DNA of 23,995 bases from Planctomycetota bacterium (lineage in GTDB: Bacteria; Planctomycetota; GCA-002687715; DRQF01): positions 1 through 23,995 of the forward strand of contig JAJRYU010000391.1 in the NCBI GenBank assembly GCA_024275615.1. Direction: 5' to 3'. The notes beneath the pieces were generated by a model, which saw only the letters and a list, made by a program, of their open reading frames with translations, ran no database searches and had not been told where the DNA came from. This document shows, one piece after another, positions 17,511 through 23,995 of the stretch. The stretch's first letter is position 1. Each line of letters begins with the position of its first letter. Position numbers and translations under genes: made by a program.

Positions 17511-18394
17511 TTGAAACACTTGGTGGGCTCGCTGGAGTCGCAGCATCACTTTCTTGGGCCGTTTCGATCTTGCTTTTTCAGCGTGCCTTGGACCAATATG
17601 GATCTTTGGCGTGTAACTTGTTCAAGGCGTTTCTAGGCACGATTGTCTTCATTGTGTTTAGCGCTGGTTTCTACTTTGTTGGCGACTACGCCTTGCCAAC
17701 TTCCACAGCCGCACTCAGCTTATTCATCTCGGGCATCATTGGCATGGCAATAGGCGACTACGCCTTCTTCCAGGCCATCATCAAGTTGGGTCCCAAGCAA
17801 GCAGCCCTCATTCACTCAACTCACCCAGTCCTACTCTTGGCGTACGGCCTTTTTTCGCCATCAGCAGCACTTTCGATGACCAAGAGTTTGGGCGTAGTCA
17901 TCGTCATCCTTGCGGTCATGGATGTTACACGAAACCAAAAGTCCCAAGGAAGTGCCAAGAACAGAGATTGGGTACCGGGTTTGTGTTGGGGGTTTTGTGC
18001 AGCGTTTTGCCAAGCCGCAGGCATCCTCATTGCCAAAGACGCGACGATGCACAGCCATCCCATCCATACCGGCATGATACGCCTTACTGGGGCGTTCGTT
18101 GGCATGTTGCTGGGATTGCTCTTGGTCAAAAGGGGACGGGCCGCCTTTGCCATTCTAAGCAACAAGAACATCCTCAAGTTGACCGCTCTGCCGGTGTTTA
18201 TTGGTACCTTTCTCGGCATCTTCACCATGATGGTTGCCATCGCCACATGCAAACCAGCGGTTGCCGGTGCCGTCTTGTCCTTGGCTCCTGTTTTCTTGGT
18301 CCCACTCACGGCTTGGCGAGACAAGGAAGCGGTACCAATTCGTATTCTCATTGGAACTCTCTGCGCAGTTCTCGGCGTTGCTTTGATTTACTAA
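17507..18394 (+). CDS. EamA/DMT-family permease
   Basis: This is a 295-residue, strongly hydrophobic protein with about ten predicted transmembrane helices in two repeated halves, the layout of the drug/metabolite transporter superfamily. Visible signatures include the conserved GMAIGDYAFFQAIIKLGP loop in the first half and VAGAVLSLAPVFLVPLTAW in the second, the usual EamA ending. The ATG lies within the ATGA that ends the acid phosphatase gene, so translation is coupled. It ends in TAA. Substrates of this family are diverse (amino acids, nucleosides, drugs) and cannot be read from the sequence. Confidence 0.88.
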   Translation: MIETLGGLAGVAASLSWAVSILLFQRALDQYGSLACNLFKAFLGTIVFIVFSAGFYFVGDYALPTSTAALSLFISGIIGMAIGDYAFFQAIIKLGPKQAALIHSTHPVLLLAYGLFSPSAALSMTKSLGVVIVILAVMDVTRNQKSQGSAKNRDWVPGLCWGFCAAFCQAAGILIAKDATMHSHPIHTGMIRLTGAFVGMLLGLLLVKRGRAAFAILSNKNILKLTALPVFIGTFLGIFTMMVAIATCKPAVAGAVLSLAPVFLVPLTAWRDKEAVPIRILIGTLCAVLGVALIY

Positions 18395-18426
18395 GTTCGC
18401 GTTGGTTCTTGGCGGGGCTTTTTCTT

Positions 18427-18470
18427 GAAGCGAAGATGCCGGACTGACGTCCAACGCTCCCATTCGCTTC
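18427..18470. repeat. REP-like palindromic element, copy 1
   Basis: An outer 8-bp perfect inverted repeat, GAAGCGAA (18427-18434) and TTCGCTTC (18463-18470), encloses a smaller hairpin (GGAC-TGAC-GTCC). The same core recurs 66 bp downstream as part of a 23-bp direct repeat. The element lies just after the permease gene and could act as a transcription end or mRNA-stability structure, or simply be a dispersed genomic palindrome. Confidence 0.5.
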
Positions 18471-18524
18471 GCAACCATTGTCGGGTGCAAGAAAAAAAGA
18501 AATGCCGGACTGACGTCCGACGCT
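18436..18524. repeat. 23-bp direct repeat pair with internal hairpin
   Basis: Two copies, 18436-18458 and 18502-18524, match at 22 of 23 bases (ATGCCGGACTGACGTCC, then A or G, then ACGCT). The second copy contains CGGAC-TGAC-GTCCG, a perfect 5-bp stem with a 4-base loop. This compact palindrome in an intergenic gap is typical of REP-type dispersed sequences. No transposase gene is near. Confidence 0.65.
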
Positions 18525-18575
18525 GATCAACAGTTCTCTTCGATCAGCCGTTCCCCGAGTGGTTCGTCCGGGGAA
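18522..18575. promoter_or_regulatory. Two further inverted repeats upstream of birA
   Basis: GCTGATC (18522-18528) and GATCAGC (18542-18548) form a 7-bp stem. TTCCCCG (18551-18557) and CGGGGAA (18569-18575) form another 7-bp perfect stem with an 11-base loop, ending 12 bases before the birA start. The second could cover the leader of the birA mRNA or serve as a protein-binding operator. Nothing shows which, if either. Confidence 0.35.
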
Positions 18576-18587
18576 TCTCTTCCCACC

Positions 18588-19388
18588 ATGGACAACGAGC
18601 GACTTCACCGGCAAGATGGGTGGATGGACATCCAAGACATCGAAAACCTCTTTGCTGACCTACCCATTGGCGGCCGCATTCAATACCGAGCGTCCGTTGA
18701 TTCGACGAATTCCTGGGCACACCAAGAATTGCACGCTGGGCGCACAAGAAACGGTGATATTTTTCTCAGTGATCAACAAACTGCCGGTCGCGGCCAAAAC
18801 GGGCGGGTCTGGGAATCCAAAAAATCTGACGGGCTTTGGTTTAGCTTCGTCGTCTTGGACTCACTCCCCATAACCCCTCTGCCTTTTTTGCCTTGTGTCG
18901 CCATCCAAAACTACTTGGCGCAAGATCTTGGACTGGATGCCCATCTCAAGTGGCCCAATGACGTCTTGGTTGGGCACAGGAAGATCGCTGGTGTCTTGGT
19001 TGAATCGACGGCATCTTCCCAAGGATGCCAAGGTTGGATTGTCGGCATAGGAGTGAATTTGGGCCAGACTCAATTCGCCGGCGATTTACTTAATAAAGCG
19101 ACTTCAGTTGCCATCGAAAAACAGACCGCTCCTGAACGCAATGAAGCACTTTGCGCCATCTTGGGCTGGCTCAATGCCGCTGTCGCCGGCAAAGAAGATC
19201 TCATTTCTTCATGGCTCGAGCGCAGCCGAATGCCGGGTCGTTCCTTGACATTCACCAAGAACGGCGACGACATCACAGCCACAATCTTGGGTCTCACAGC
19301 CGAAGGCTATCTGAAAATTGCGCACCCAGACGGTCGGATTGAAACCCTCATTTCCAGCAGTGATCTGACGCTACCACAGCGATACTGA
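18588..19388 (+). CDS. birA: Biotin-[acetyl-CoA-carboxylase] ligase, monofunctional
   Basis: This 266-residue enzyme joins biotin, through biotinyl-AMP, to the carrier domain of carboxylases in the cytoplasm. Motifs are clear: STNSWA (39-44), the biotinyl-adenylate loop QQTAGRGQNGRVW (63-75), KWPNDVLV (121-128), KIAGVLVES (132-140) and GIGVNL (153-158), followed by a C-terminal SH3-like domain. The N-terminal helix-turn-helix of bifunctional BirA is absent, so this version should not act as a repressor. ATG 18588 is the longest reasonable start. ATG 18624 (MDIQDIENLF) is also possible because neither has a strong ribosome-binding site. It converges on htpG with only 22 bp between them. Confidence 0.92.
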   Translation: MDNERLHRQDGWMDIQDIENLFADLPIGGRIQYRASVDSTNSWAHQELHAGRTRNGDIFLSDQQTAGRGQNGRVWESKKSDGLWFSFVVLDSLPITPLPFLPCVAIQNYLAQDLGLDAHLKWPNDVLVGHRKIAGVLVESTASSQGCQGWIVGIGVNLGQTQFAGDLLNKATSVAIEKQTAPERNEALCAILGWLNAAVAGKEDLISSWLERSRMPGRSLTFTKNGDDITATILGLTAEGYLKIAHPDGRIETLISSSDLTLPQRY

Positions 19389-19410
19389 TCTCAATCCGAT
19401 CCCGTCCTCG

Positions 19411-21306
19411 TTAGCCCAGCGCTTCCCCCATGAGCTTGCTCATGCGTTTGGCAAAACTTGGAGGGTCTGCGATTGGACTGCCTTCAGCTAAGCATGCCTG
19501 ATCGTAGAGCAGATAGATCCACTCGCCGATAGACGATTCCTCGGCCTCAAGATCGCACATCCGACTGAGCTTCTTGATGACGGCGTGGTCCGGGTTTATC
19601 TCCAGAATTCTCTTGGCTTGAGGCATGTCCTTGTTTTGTGCGCGCAAGAGTCTCTCAATGTGTGCATGCACCCCACCTTCAGGCACGACAAGGCAGACAG
19701 GGGAATCAGTGAGGCGATGAGAAACCTGCACTTCACTCACCAAATCAGCGAGCTTTGTTTGCATCTTCTCAACCAGAGGTTTCATACCCTCATCGCGGAC
19801 CTCGCGCTCTTTCTTGTCCTCTTCGGATTCTTCTTTGTTGAGATCCAAGTCCGCCCGCATGGCCGAAGTCAGTTTCTTCTCTTGGTAGGTTCCAATGGCT
19901 TCGACAGCCCATTCGTCGACGGGGTCCGTCATGTAGATCACTTCGAAGTCTCGCTTCTTCAGCGCTTCAATGTGGGGGCTACCTTCGACCGCATTTTGAG
20001 TGGGACCGATAACATAGTAGATTTCGCTTTGGTCCTCTGGCATACGCTCAATGTACTCATCAAGGCTCGTATATTCAGATTTCGTGCTGGCGAATCGACA
20101 CAGTTTCGCCAACCGATCACGACAATCGGAATCGAAATGGATGCCCTCTTTGAGAACAGTTCCGTAGTTGTTCCAGAACTTCTGATAGGCCTCGGCGTCG
20201 TCTTTCGCCAAGTTCTCGATCAAGTCGAGGACTTTCTTGGTAACACCCTTCTTGATGGCGCGTACCAACTTGTCGTCTTGCAAGACCTCCCGCGAGACGT
20301 TCAAGGGCAGATCATCGGAGTCAACAATCCCTCGCACAAAGCGGAGCCAAGTTGGGAGCAGCGATTCGCAGTCATCCATGATGAACACACGTTTGACGTA
20401 AAGACGCACTCCATGCCGTTGATCGCGATCGAAAAGATCAAACGGTGGATTGGTGGGCACAAACAAAAGACCGGTAAAAAGCTGGCTTCCTTCAATAGTG
20501 AAGTGAGCTCGAGCCATCGGTGATTCCCAATCATGGGTGAGATGGCGATAGAACTCATCGTACTGTTCGTCGGTTATTTCGCTCTTCTTGCGTTTCCACA
20601 AAGCCCCGGCCTTGTTGATGGCCTCCCACTTCACCTCAACTGCGTCTTCGCCAGCTTCCGAAGTCACACGGAGCTTGATGGGATGACTGATGTAGTCGGA
20701 ATAGCGTTGAACGAGGTGCCTGATTCGCGATTCCTCAAGGTACTCCTTGTGTTCGTCACCGATAAAGAGCTTGATCTCGGTTCCTCGAGTCGGGCCCTCA
20801 TCAATTTTTTCAAGTGTGAAACCAGAATCAGCAGTGGACGACCAGCGCCAGATTTCGTCGGAACTCGCCGCATGGCTTGTCACTTCGACACGGTCGGCGA
20901 CGAGAAACGCGCTGTAGAAACCAACGCCAAATTGGCCGATTAGGTCAATTGAGTCGCCACCTTTGCCTTTTTCTTCCAGAGCCTTCAAGAAGCGCTGGGA
21001 ACCAGAGTGTGCGATCGTCCCGAGATTCTCGATCAATTCGTCTTTGGTCATGCCTTGACCGTTGTCCGAAATGACCAAGGCGTTTTCGTCCTTGTCGGAG
21101 CGAATCTTGATTTCTAGCTCGCCATCTTCTTTGATCAATTCGTGATCGGTGATGGCTTCGAAACGGAGTTTGTCAATAGCATCGGCCGCGTTTGACAGGA
21201 GCTCGCGCAGAAAGACCTCGCGGTGACTGTAAAGAGAATTGATGACGATGCTGAGGACTTGGTTGACTTCAGCTTGGAATTTGTATTCTTTGGTCGTTTC
21301 ACTCAT
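19411..21306 (-). CDS. htpG: Chaperone HtpG (Hsp90)
   Basis: This is a 631-residue bacterial Hsp90, close to the usual length of about 625. The GHKL ATP-binding motifs are present in order: ELLSNAADAIDKL, DNGQGM, GTIAHSGS and GQFGVGFYSAF. Middle-domain segments include NVSREVLQ and a conserved arginine-rich turn, and the C-terminal dimerisation domain is present. It is a cytosolic ATP-dependent chaperone that works with DnaK on client folding. It follows hemB by 18 bp on the same strand, so the two are likely co-transcribed, although no functional link is known. The start is ATG 21306, with no strong ribosome-binding site. It ends in TAA. Confidence 0.97.
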   Translation of the reverse strand: MSETTKEYKFQAEVNQVLSIVINSLYSHREVFLRELLSNAADAIDKLRFEAITDHELIKEDGELEIKIRSDKDENALVISDNGQGMTKDELIENLGTIAHSGSQRFLKALEEKGKGGDSIDLIGQFGVGFYSAFLVADRVEVTSHAASSDEIWRWSSTADSGFTLEKIDEGPTRGTEIKLFIGDEHKEYLEESRIRHLVQRYSDYISHPIKLRVTSEAGEDAVEVKWEAINKAGALWKRKKSEITDEQYDEFYRHLTHDWESPMARAHFTIEGSQLFTGLLFVPTNPPFDLFDRDQRHGVRLYVKRVFIMDDCESLLPTWLRFVRGIVDSDDLPLNVSREVLQDDKLVRAIKKGVTKKVLDLIENLAKDDAEAYQKFWNNYGTVLKEGIHFDSDCRDRLAKLCRFASTKSEYTSLDEYIERMPEDQSEIYYVIGPTQNAVEGSPHIEALKKRDFEVIYMTDPVDEWAVEAIGTYQEKKLTSAMRADLDLNKEESEEDKKEREVRDEGMKPLVEKMQTKLADLVSEVQVSHRLTDSPVCLVVPEGGVHAHIERLLRAQNKDMPQAKRILEINPDHAVIKKLSRMCDLEAEESSIGEWIYLLYDQACLAEGSPIADPPSFAKRMSKLMGEALG

Positions 21307-21324
21307 GGATTATTGAGCCTCAAA

Positions 21325-22341
21325 CTAACTTTGCAAAATCTTGGCCATATCAATGGCGTTATACGTAAGAATAATGTCAGCACCAGCGCGCTTGAGAGCA
21401 ATGTGCGCTTCAAACATCGCCGCCTCGCCATCCAACCACCCTCGTTCCGCCGCCGCCTTGATCATGGCGAACTCGCCGCTGACATGATAGGCGGCCACCG
21501 GAACCTCCACGGCGTCTTTTACACGTCTAATGATATCGAGATAGGGCAGGCCCGGTTTCACCATGACCATGTCGGCACCTTCTTCGACATCGAGAAGGAC
21601 CTCCCGTATCGCCTCCGTCGCGTTCGCGGGGTCCATCTGGTAGGTCTTCTTGTCCCCCGCCTTGGGCGCTGAATCGAGAGCTTCTCGAAAAGGACCGTAA
21701 AATGCTGACGCGTATTTCGCCGAGTAAGCAAGAATGCCAACATCGGTGAATCCTTCAAGATCCAGAGCATCACGAATATAGCCAATCCGCCCATCCATCA
21801 TGTCGGAAGGTGCAACGATATCAGCCCCCGCTTCCGCCTGCGAAACGGCCATGCAGGCCAAAATCTCCAATGTTTCATCATTGAGAATTTGGCCGTCCTC
21901 AACCAGGCCATCGTGGCCATCACTGGAATAGGGATCCATGGCCACGTCCGTCACGACGATCATGCCCGGCAGGCTTGACTTTATCTCGCGGATCGCTCGT
22001 TGGCACAAACCGTCTGGATTTGTCGATTCGCTGGCTCGCTTGTCCTTCTGGCTCTCCGAAAGAGCTGGAAAGAGAGCCAGAGCATTCACCCCCAATGATT
22101 GCGCCAAGCGGGCTTCTACCAGCAATTCGTCCACAGAGAATCGGTGGCAGCCGGGCATAGCACTGATCGGGATGCGTTGATTCTCGCCGTCGACGACGAA
22201 TACCGGCATAATGAAGGATTCAGGTGAAAGGCGAGTTTCGCGGACCAAGCCACGAATGGCAGCCGTTCTTCGATTCCTCCGGGGCCGTATCGGCAAATCA
22301 ACGGGGCCCAAGAAATCGTCATCACTGGGTGTCGTAGTCAT
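21325..22341 (-). CDS. hemB: Delta-aminolevulinic acid dehydratase (porphobilinogen synthase)
   Basis: This 338-residue enzyme condenses two 5-aminolevulinate molecules to porphobilinogen in tetrapyrrole synthesis. Schiff-base lysines are visible as Lys209 (AYSAKYASAFYGPFREA) and Lys262 (MVKPGLPYLD). At residues 131-145 the metal-binding stretch reads TDVAMDPYSSDGHDG, with Asp where zinc-dependent enzymes have Cys. This marks it as the zinc-independent, magnesium-type form. The start is ATG 22341 with a strong AAGGAGG site at 22349-22355. The stop is TAG, the only clear terminating TAG seen in the window. Confidence 0.97.
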   Translation of the reverse strand: MTTTPSDDDFLGPVDLPIRPRRNRRTAAIRGLVRETRLSPESFIMPVFVVDGENQRIPISAMPGCHRFSVDELLVEARLAQSLGVNALALFPALSESQKDKRASESTNPDGLCQRAIREIKSSLPGMIVVTDVAMDPYSSDGHDGLVEDGQILNDETLEILACMAVSQAEAGADIVAPSDMMDGRIGYIRDALDLEGFTDVGILAYSAKYASAFYGPFREALDSAPKAGDKKTYQMDPANATEAIREVLLDVEEGADMVMVKPGLPYLDIIRRVKDAVEVPVAAYHVSGEFAMIKAAAERGWLDGEAAMFEAHIALKRAGADIILTYNAIDMAKILQS

Positions 22342-22348
22342 CGTTTTG

Positions 22349-22355
22349 CCTCCTT
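22349..22355 (-). promoter_or_regulatory. Strong Shine-Dalgarno site of hemB
   Basis: AAGGAGG on the minus strand lies 7 bases before ATG 22341 and fixes the hemB start. It is among the strongest ribosome-binding sites in the window. The 144-bp gap upstream to 22485 must also hold divergent promoters, but none was clear. Confidence 0.85.
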
Positions 22356-22485
22356 GAGGTTCACTCTTTTAACAAGCCGACGTTCCACGAAAAAAGGCTG
22401 AATGGTAAGCAGAAGACCACAAGAATCCCCCGGTAAATCACCGTTTGGCTACCGTGCCCAGAAGATCGCGATAACATAGCATCCC

Positions 22486-23136
22486 ATGTCCGAAAATGAT
22501 GCCGAAAATACGTCTGACACCTGGCTTGCCGCCTTAGATGGGCCAGAAGTCGAAATCAAGGTTAAGGGCTCGAAGTTCCTTGGTCAGGTATTTTCTGCCC
22601 GAACTCGTGAAGATGCTCAAGACCACCTCCTCACGGTGAAAAAAAAGTACCACGGTGCCACCCATCATTGTTCAGCCTATCTTCTCCCTCCGATCGCGAC
22701 TCCTTTGGAGCGGTGCGACGATGATGGCGAGCCCTCACTCACGGCTGGAGCGCCTATCTTGCAGGCCATAAAGTCATCAGGACTGTGTGGTCTTCTGGTC
22801 GTCGTGACCAGGTACTTTGGCGGTACCAAACTTGGCACGGGCGGGCTCATCAAGGCTTACGGAGAGGCAGCCCGAGAGGCACTCGCCCAAACTCCAAAAC
22901 AAATCATCTGGATTGAGAAGACCATAGAACTTAGCGCAACGTACGAAGATGTCGGTTGCGTCGAGTCCTTTCTCGCCCAAAGAAAAAACGAAATCCGGGG
23001 TGTTCACCGAGAATTTGGCGATCGTGCCGTATTCCTGGTAACCGCAGCGGCAAGCCGTGCTGCTGGCCTCATCGCTGGCATCACGGAAGCCTCTGCCGCT
23101 CGTGTCCGCACTCGCATATGGGAAGTCAATACATGA
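22486..23136 (+). CDS. YigZ/IMPACT-family protein
   Basis: This 216-residue cytoplasmic protein of the UPF0029/IMPACT family carries the characteristic stretches DDDGEPSLTAGAPIL (78-92) and VVVTRYFGGTKLGTGGL (105-121). A C-terminal ferredoxin-like region (UPF0029 type) follows. The family is conserved from bacteria to eukaryotes; eukaryotic IMPACT modulates GCN2 signalling, while the bacterial role is not settled. The start at ATG 22486 gives the usual length of about 205-215 residues. The stop overlaps the tex start by 4 bases. Confidence 0.93.
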   Translation: MSENDAENTSDTWLAALDGPEVEIKVKGSKFLGQVFSARTREDAQDHLLTVKKKYHGATHHCSAYLLPPIATPLERCDDDGEPSLTAGAPILQAIKSSGLCGLLVVVTRYFGGTKLGTGGLIKAYGEAAREALAQTPKQIIWIEKTIELSATYEDVGCVESFLAQRKNEIRGVHREFGDRAVFLVTAAASRAAGLIAGITEASAARVRTRIWEVNT

Positions 23137-23995
23137 ATGCTGCAAGAATAATCGCCAAACAACTCGGGCTTCCTGAAACATCAGTCGCCAATGCGCTCAA
23201 TCTATTCAGTGAGGGCAACAGTCTGCCGTTCGTCGCGCGTTATCGCAAGGAACAGATACGCGGCATCGATGAGTTGCAGTTAAGAGACGTTGCGCAAGCA
23301 GCAAGCCGCTTGTCGACGCTCGAGACCCGTCGAGAAAAAATCCTCGCATCTCTTGAGGAGAAAGGTCGCCTCAGCGAGCACCTGAGGCGCAGCATTGAGC
23401 TGGCAAATTCTCTTGGGGAGCTGGAAGAAATCTATCGGCCCTTCAAGAGTAGTCGCTTAACCAAGGCTGACATGGCCAGGGAAGCCGGGCTTGATCCACT
23501 TGCCAAAGCGCTATTCAGCCCGAAGAGGCTCAAGAGCGCAAAAGAGCTGGCTCTTCCCTTCGTCGACGCCAAACGTGGAATCCAAAATTCTGAAGCGGCG
23601 ATTACAGGTGCGACGTTCATTCTGGCGGAACGTTTTTCGCAACAACCCCATGTCAGAGCGATCACCAAGAAACAACTGGTTGAGTCGTTCTTCTTGATCA
23701 AGAAGAAGCGAGGCTATTCTGGAGAGGACAGGCGTTTTGAAGACCTCTACGACCAAGTCTCGCCCTGGAAACGAATTCCAGGACATCGCTTCCTGGCAAT
23801 TCTCCGCGGCGAAAAGGCAGGGGCGCTCACGTGTAAATTCGAGCTTGACCGCCTCCCACTGCTCAGACGCCTGAGTGCCAACATGTTGCCAACAAAGGAA
23901 CAATTGAAATGGCCTGATCTCAAAGAGGCGATTGAAATTGCCCTCGACCGCCACTTGGCACCGGCAGCCGCTCGAGAATTGGTCCGCGAGAGAAA
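23133..23995 (+). CDS. tex: Transcription accessory protein Tex, N-terminal part
   Basis: The start ATG 23133 overlaps the previous stop (ATGA), and 287 codons are visible before the window ends. The sequence shows the Tex N-terminal helical region: LPFVARYRKEQIRGIDE (residues 31-47), ELEEIYRPFKSSRLTKADMA and the conserved YSGEDRRFEDLYD segment. Full Tex is about 770 residues, with YqgF, HhH and S1 RNA-binding domains that lie beyond the window. Tex is a nucleic-acid-binding protein that affects transcription. No damage is seen in the visible part. Confidence 0.94.
   Translation, partial: MNAARIIAKQLGLPETSVANALNLFSEGNSLPFVARYRKEQIRGIDELQLRDVAQAASRLSTLETRREKILASLEEKGRLSEHLRRSIELANSLGELEEIYRPFKSSRLTKADMAREAGLDPLAKALFSPKRLKSAKELALPFVDAKRGIQNSEAAITGATFILAERFSQQPHVRAITKKQLVESFFLIKKKRGYSGEDRRFEDLYDQVSPWKRIPGHRFLAILRGEKAGALTCKFELDRLPLLRRLSANMLPTKEQLKWPDLKEAIEIALDRHLAPAAARELVRER

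Noticed and set aside
18555..18590. tRNA-like pieces (CCGAGTGGTT and a CCACCA end) just before birA
   Set aside because: The stretch is only about 36 bases, with no anticodon arm, acceptor pairing or T-loop, so it is a chance resemblance.
12287..21327. Genome-wide reassignment of TAG to an amino acid
   Set aside because: hemB ends at its expected length with TAG (21325-21327) and the other genes use TGA or TAA, so one internal TAG is better explained by mutation or error.

Overview
The window is a dense bacterial chromosome segment of moderate GC content with 14 protein-coding genes, two of them cut by the window edges. No rRNA, tRNA, CRISPR array, insertion sequence or phage gene was recognised. 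The lineage is uncertain. A very large repetitive protein with an N-terminal LEPR-type motif, placed beside M50/HlyD/GAF/PilZ genes, is reminiscent of the Planctomycetes-Verrucomicrobia-Lentisphaerae group. That is an inference from gene content, not from a phylogenetic marker.

Region A (1-11391, minus strand) is one tight gene set read right to left. It encodes a PilZ protein, a membrane protein with two GAF-like domains fused to an HlyD-type adaptor, an M50 membrane metalloprotease fused to an HlyD-type adaptor, a free HlyD-like periplasmic adaptor, and then a protein of more than 1989 residues made of 19 visible 93-residue PKD-like repeats. The first three genes overlap by 4 bases (GTGA, then ATGA). 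The last gap is only 50 bp and holds a 13-bp imperfect hairpin just before the ribosome-binding site of the giant gene. I read this as a dedicated export or surface-display apparatus with its giant substrate. It may be controlled by cyclic di-GMP and by a cytoplasmic GAF ligand. There is no ABC transporter, RND pump or TolC-like gene in view. This is the most interesting system in the window.

Region B (11669-16569, plus strand) starts divergently with a DUF4240-like gene. It continues with a MoxR ATPase, a DUF58 protein and a TgpA-like transglutaminase, a widespread trio. The MoxR frame carries an in-frame TAG at codon 42, directly before the Walker A loop, so the gene is either a fresh pseudogene or contains a sequence error. 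The downstream partners look intact.

Region C (16668-19388, plus strand) holds a class C (HAD) acid phosphatase coupled to an EamA-type permease. A spacer with REP-like hairpins and a 23-bp direct repeat follows, then a biotin-protein ligase without the DNA-binding domain. Region D (19411-22341, minus strand) is htpG and hemB, convergent with birA. Region E (22486-23995, plus strand) is a YigZ/IMPACT-family protein overlapping the start of tex, which leaves the window.

Neighbouring genes frequently overlap by 4 bases (five cases beyond doubt), so translational coupling is a general habit of this genome. TGA is the commonest stop codon; TAA ends htpG and the permease gene, and TAG ends hemB.
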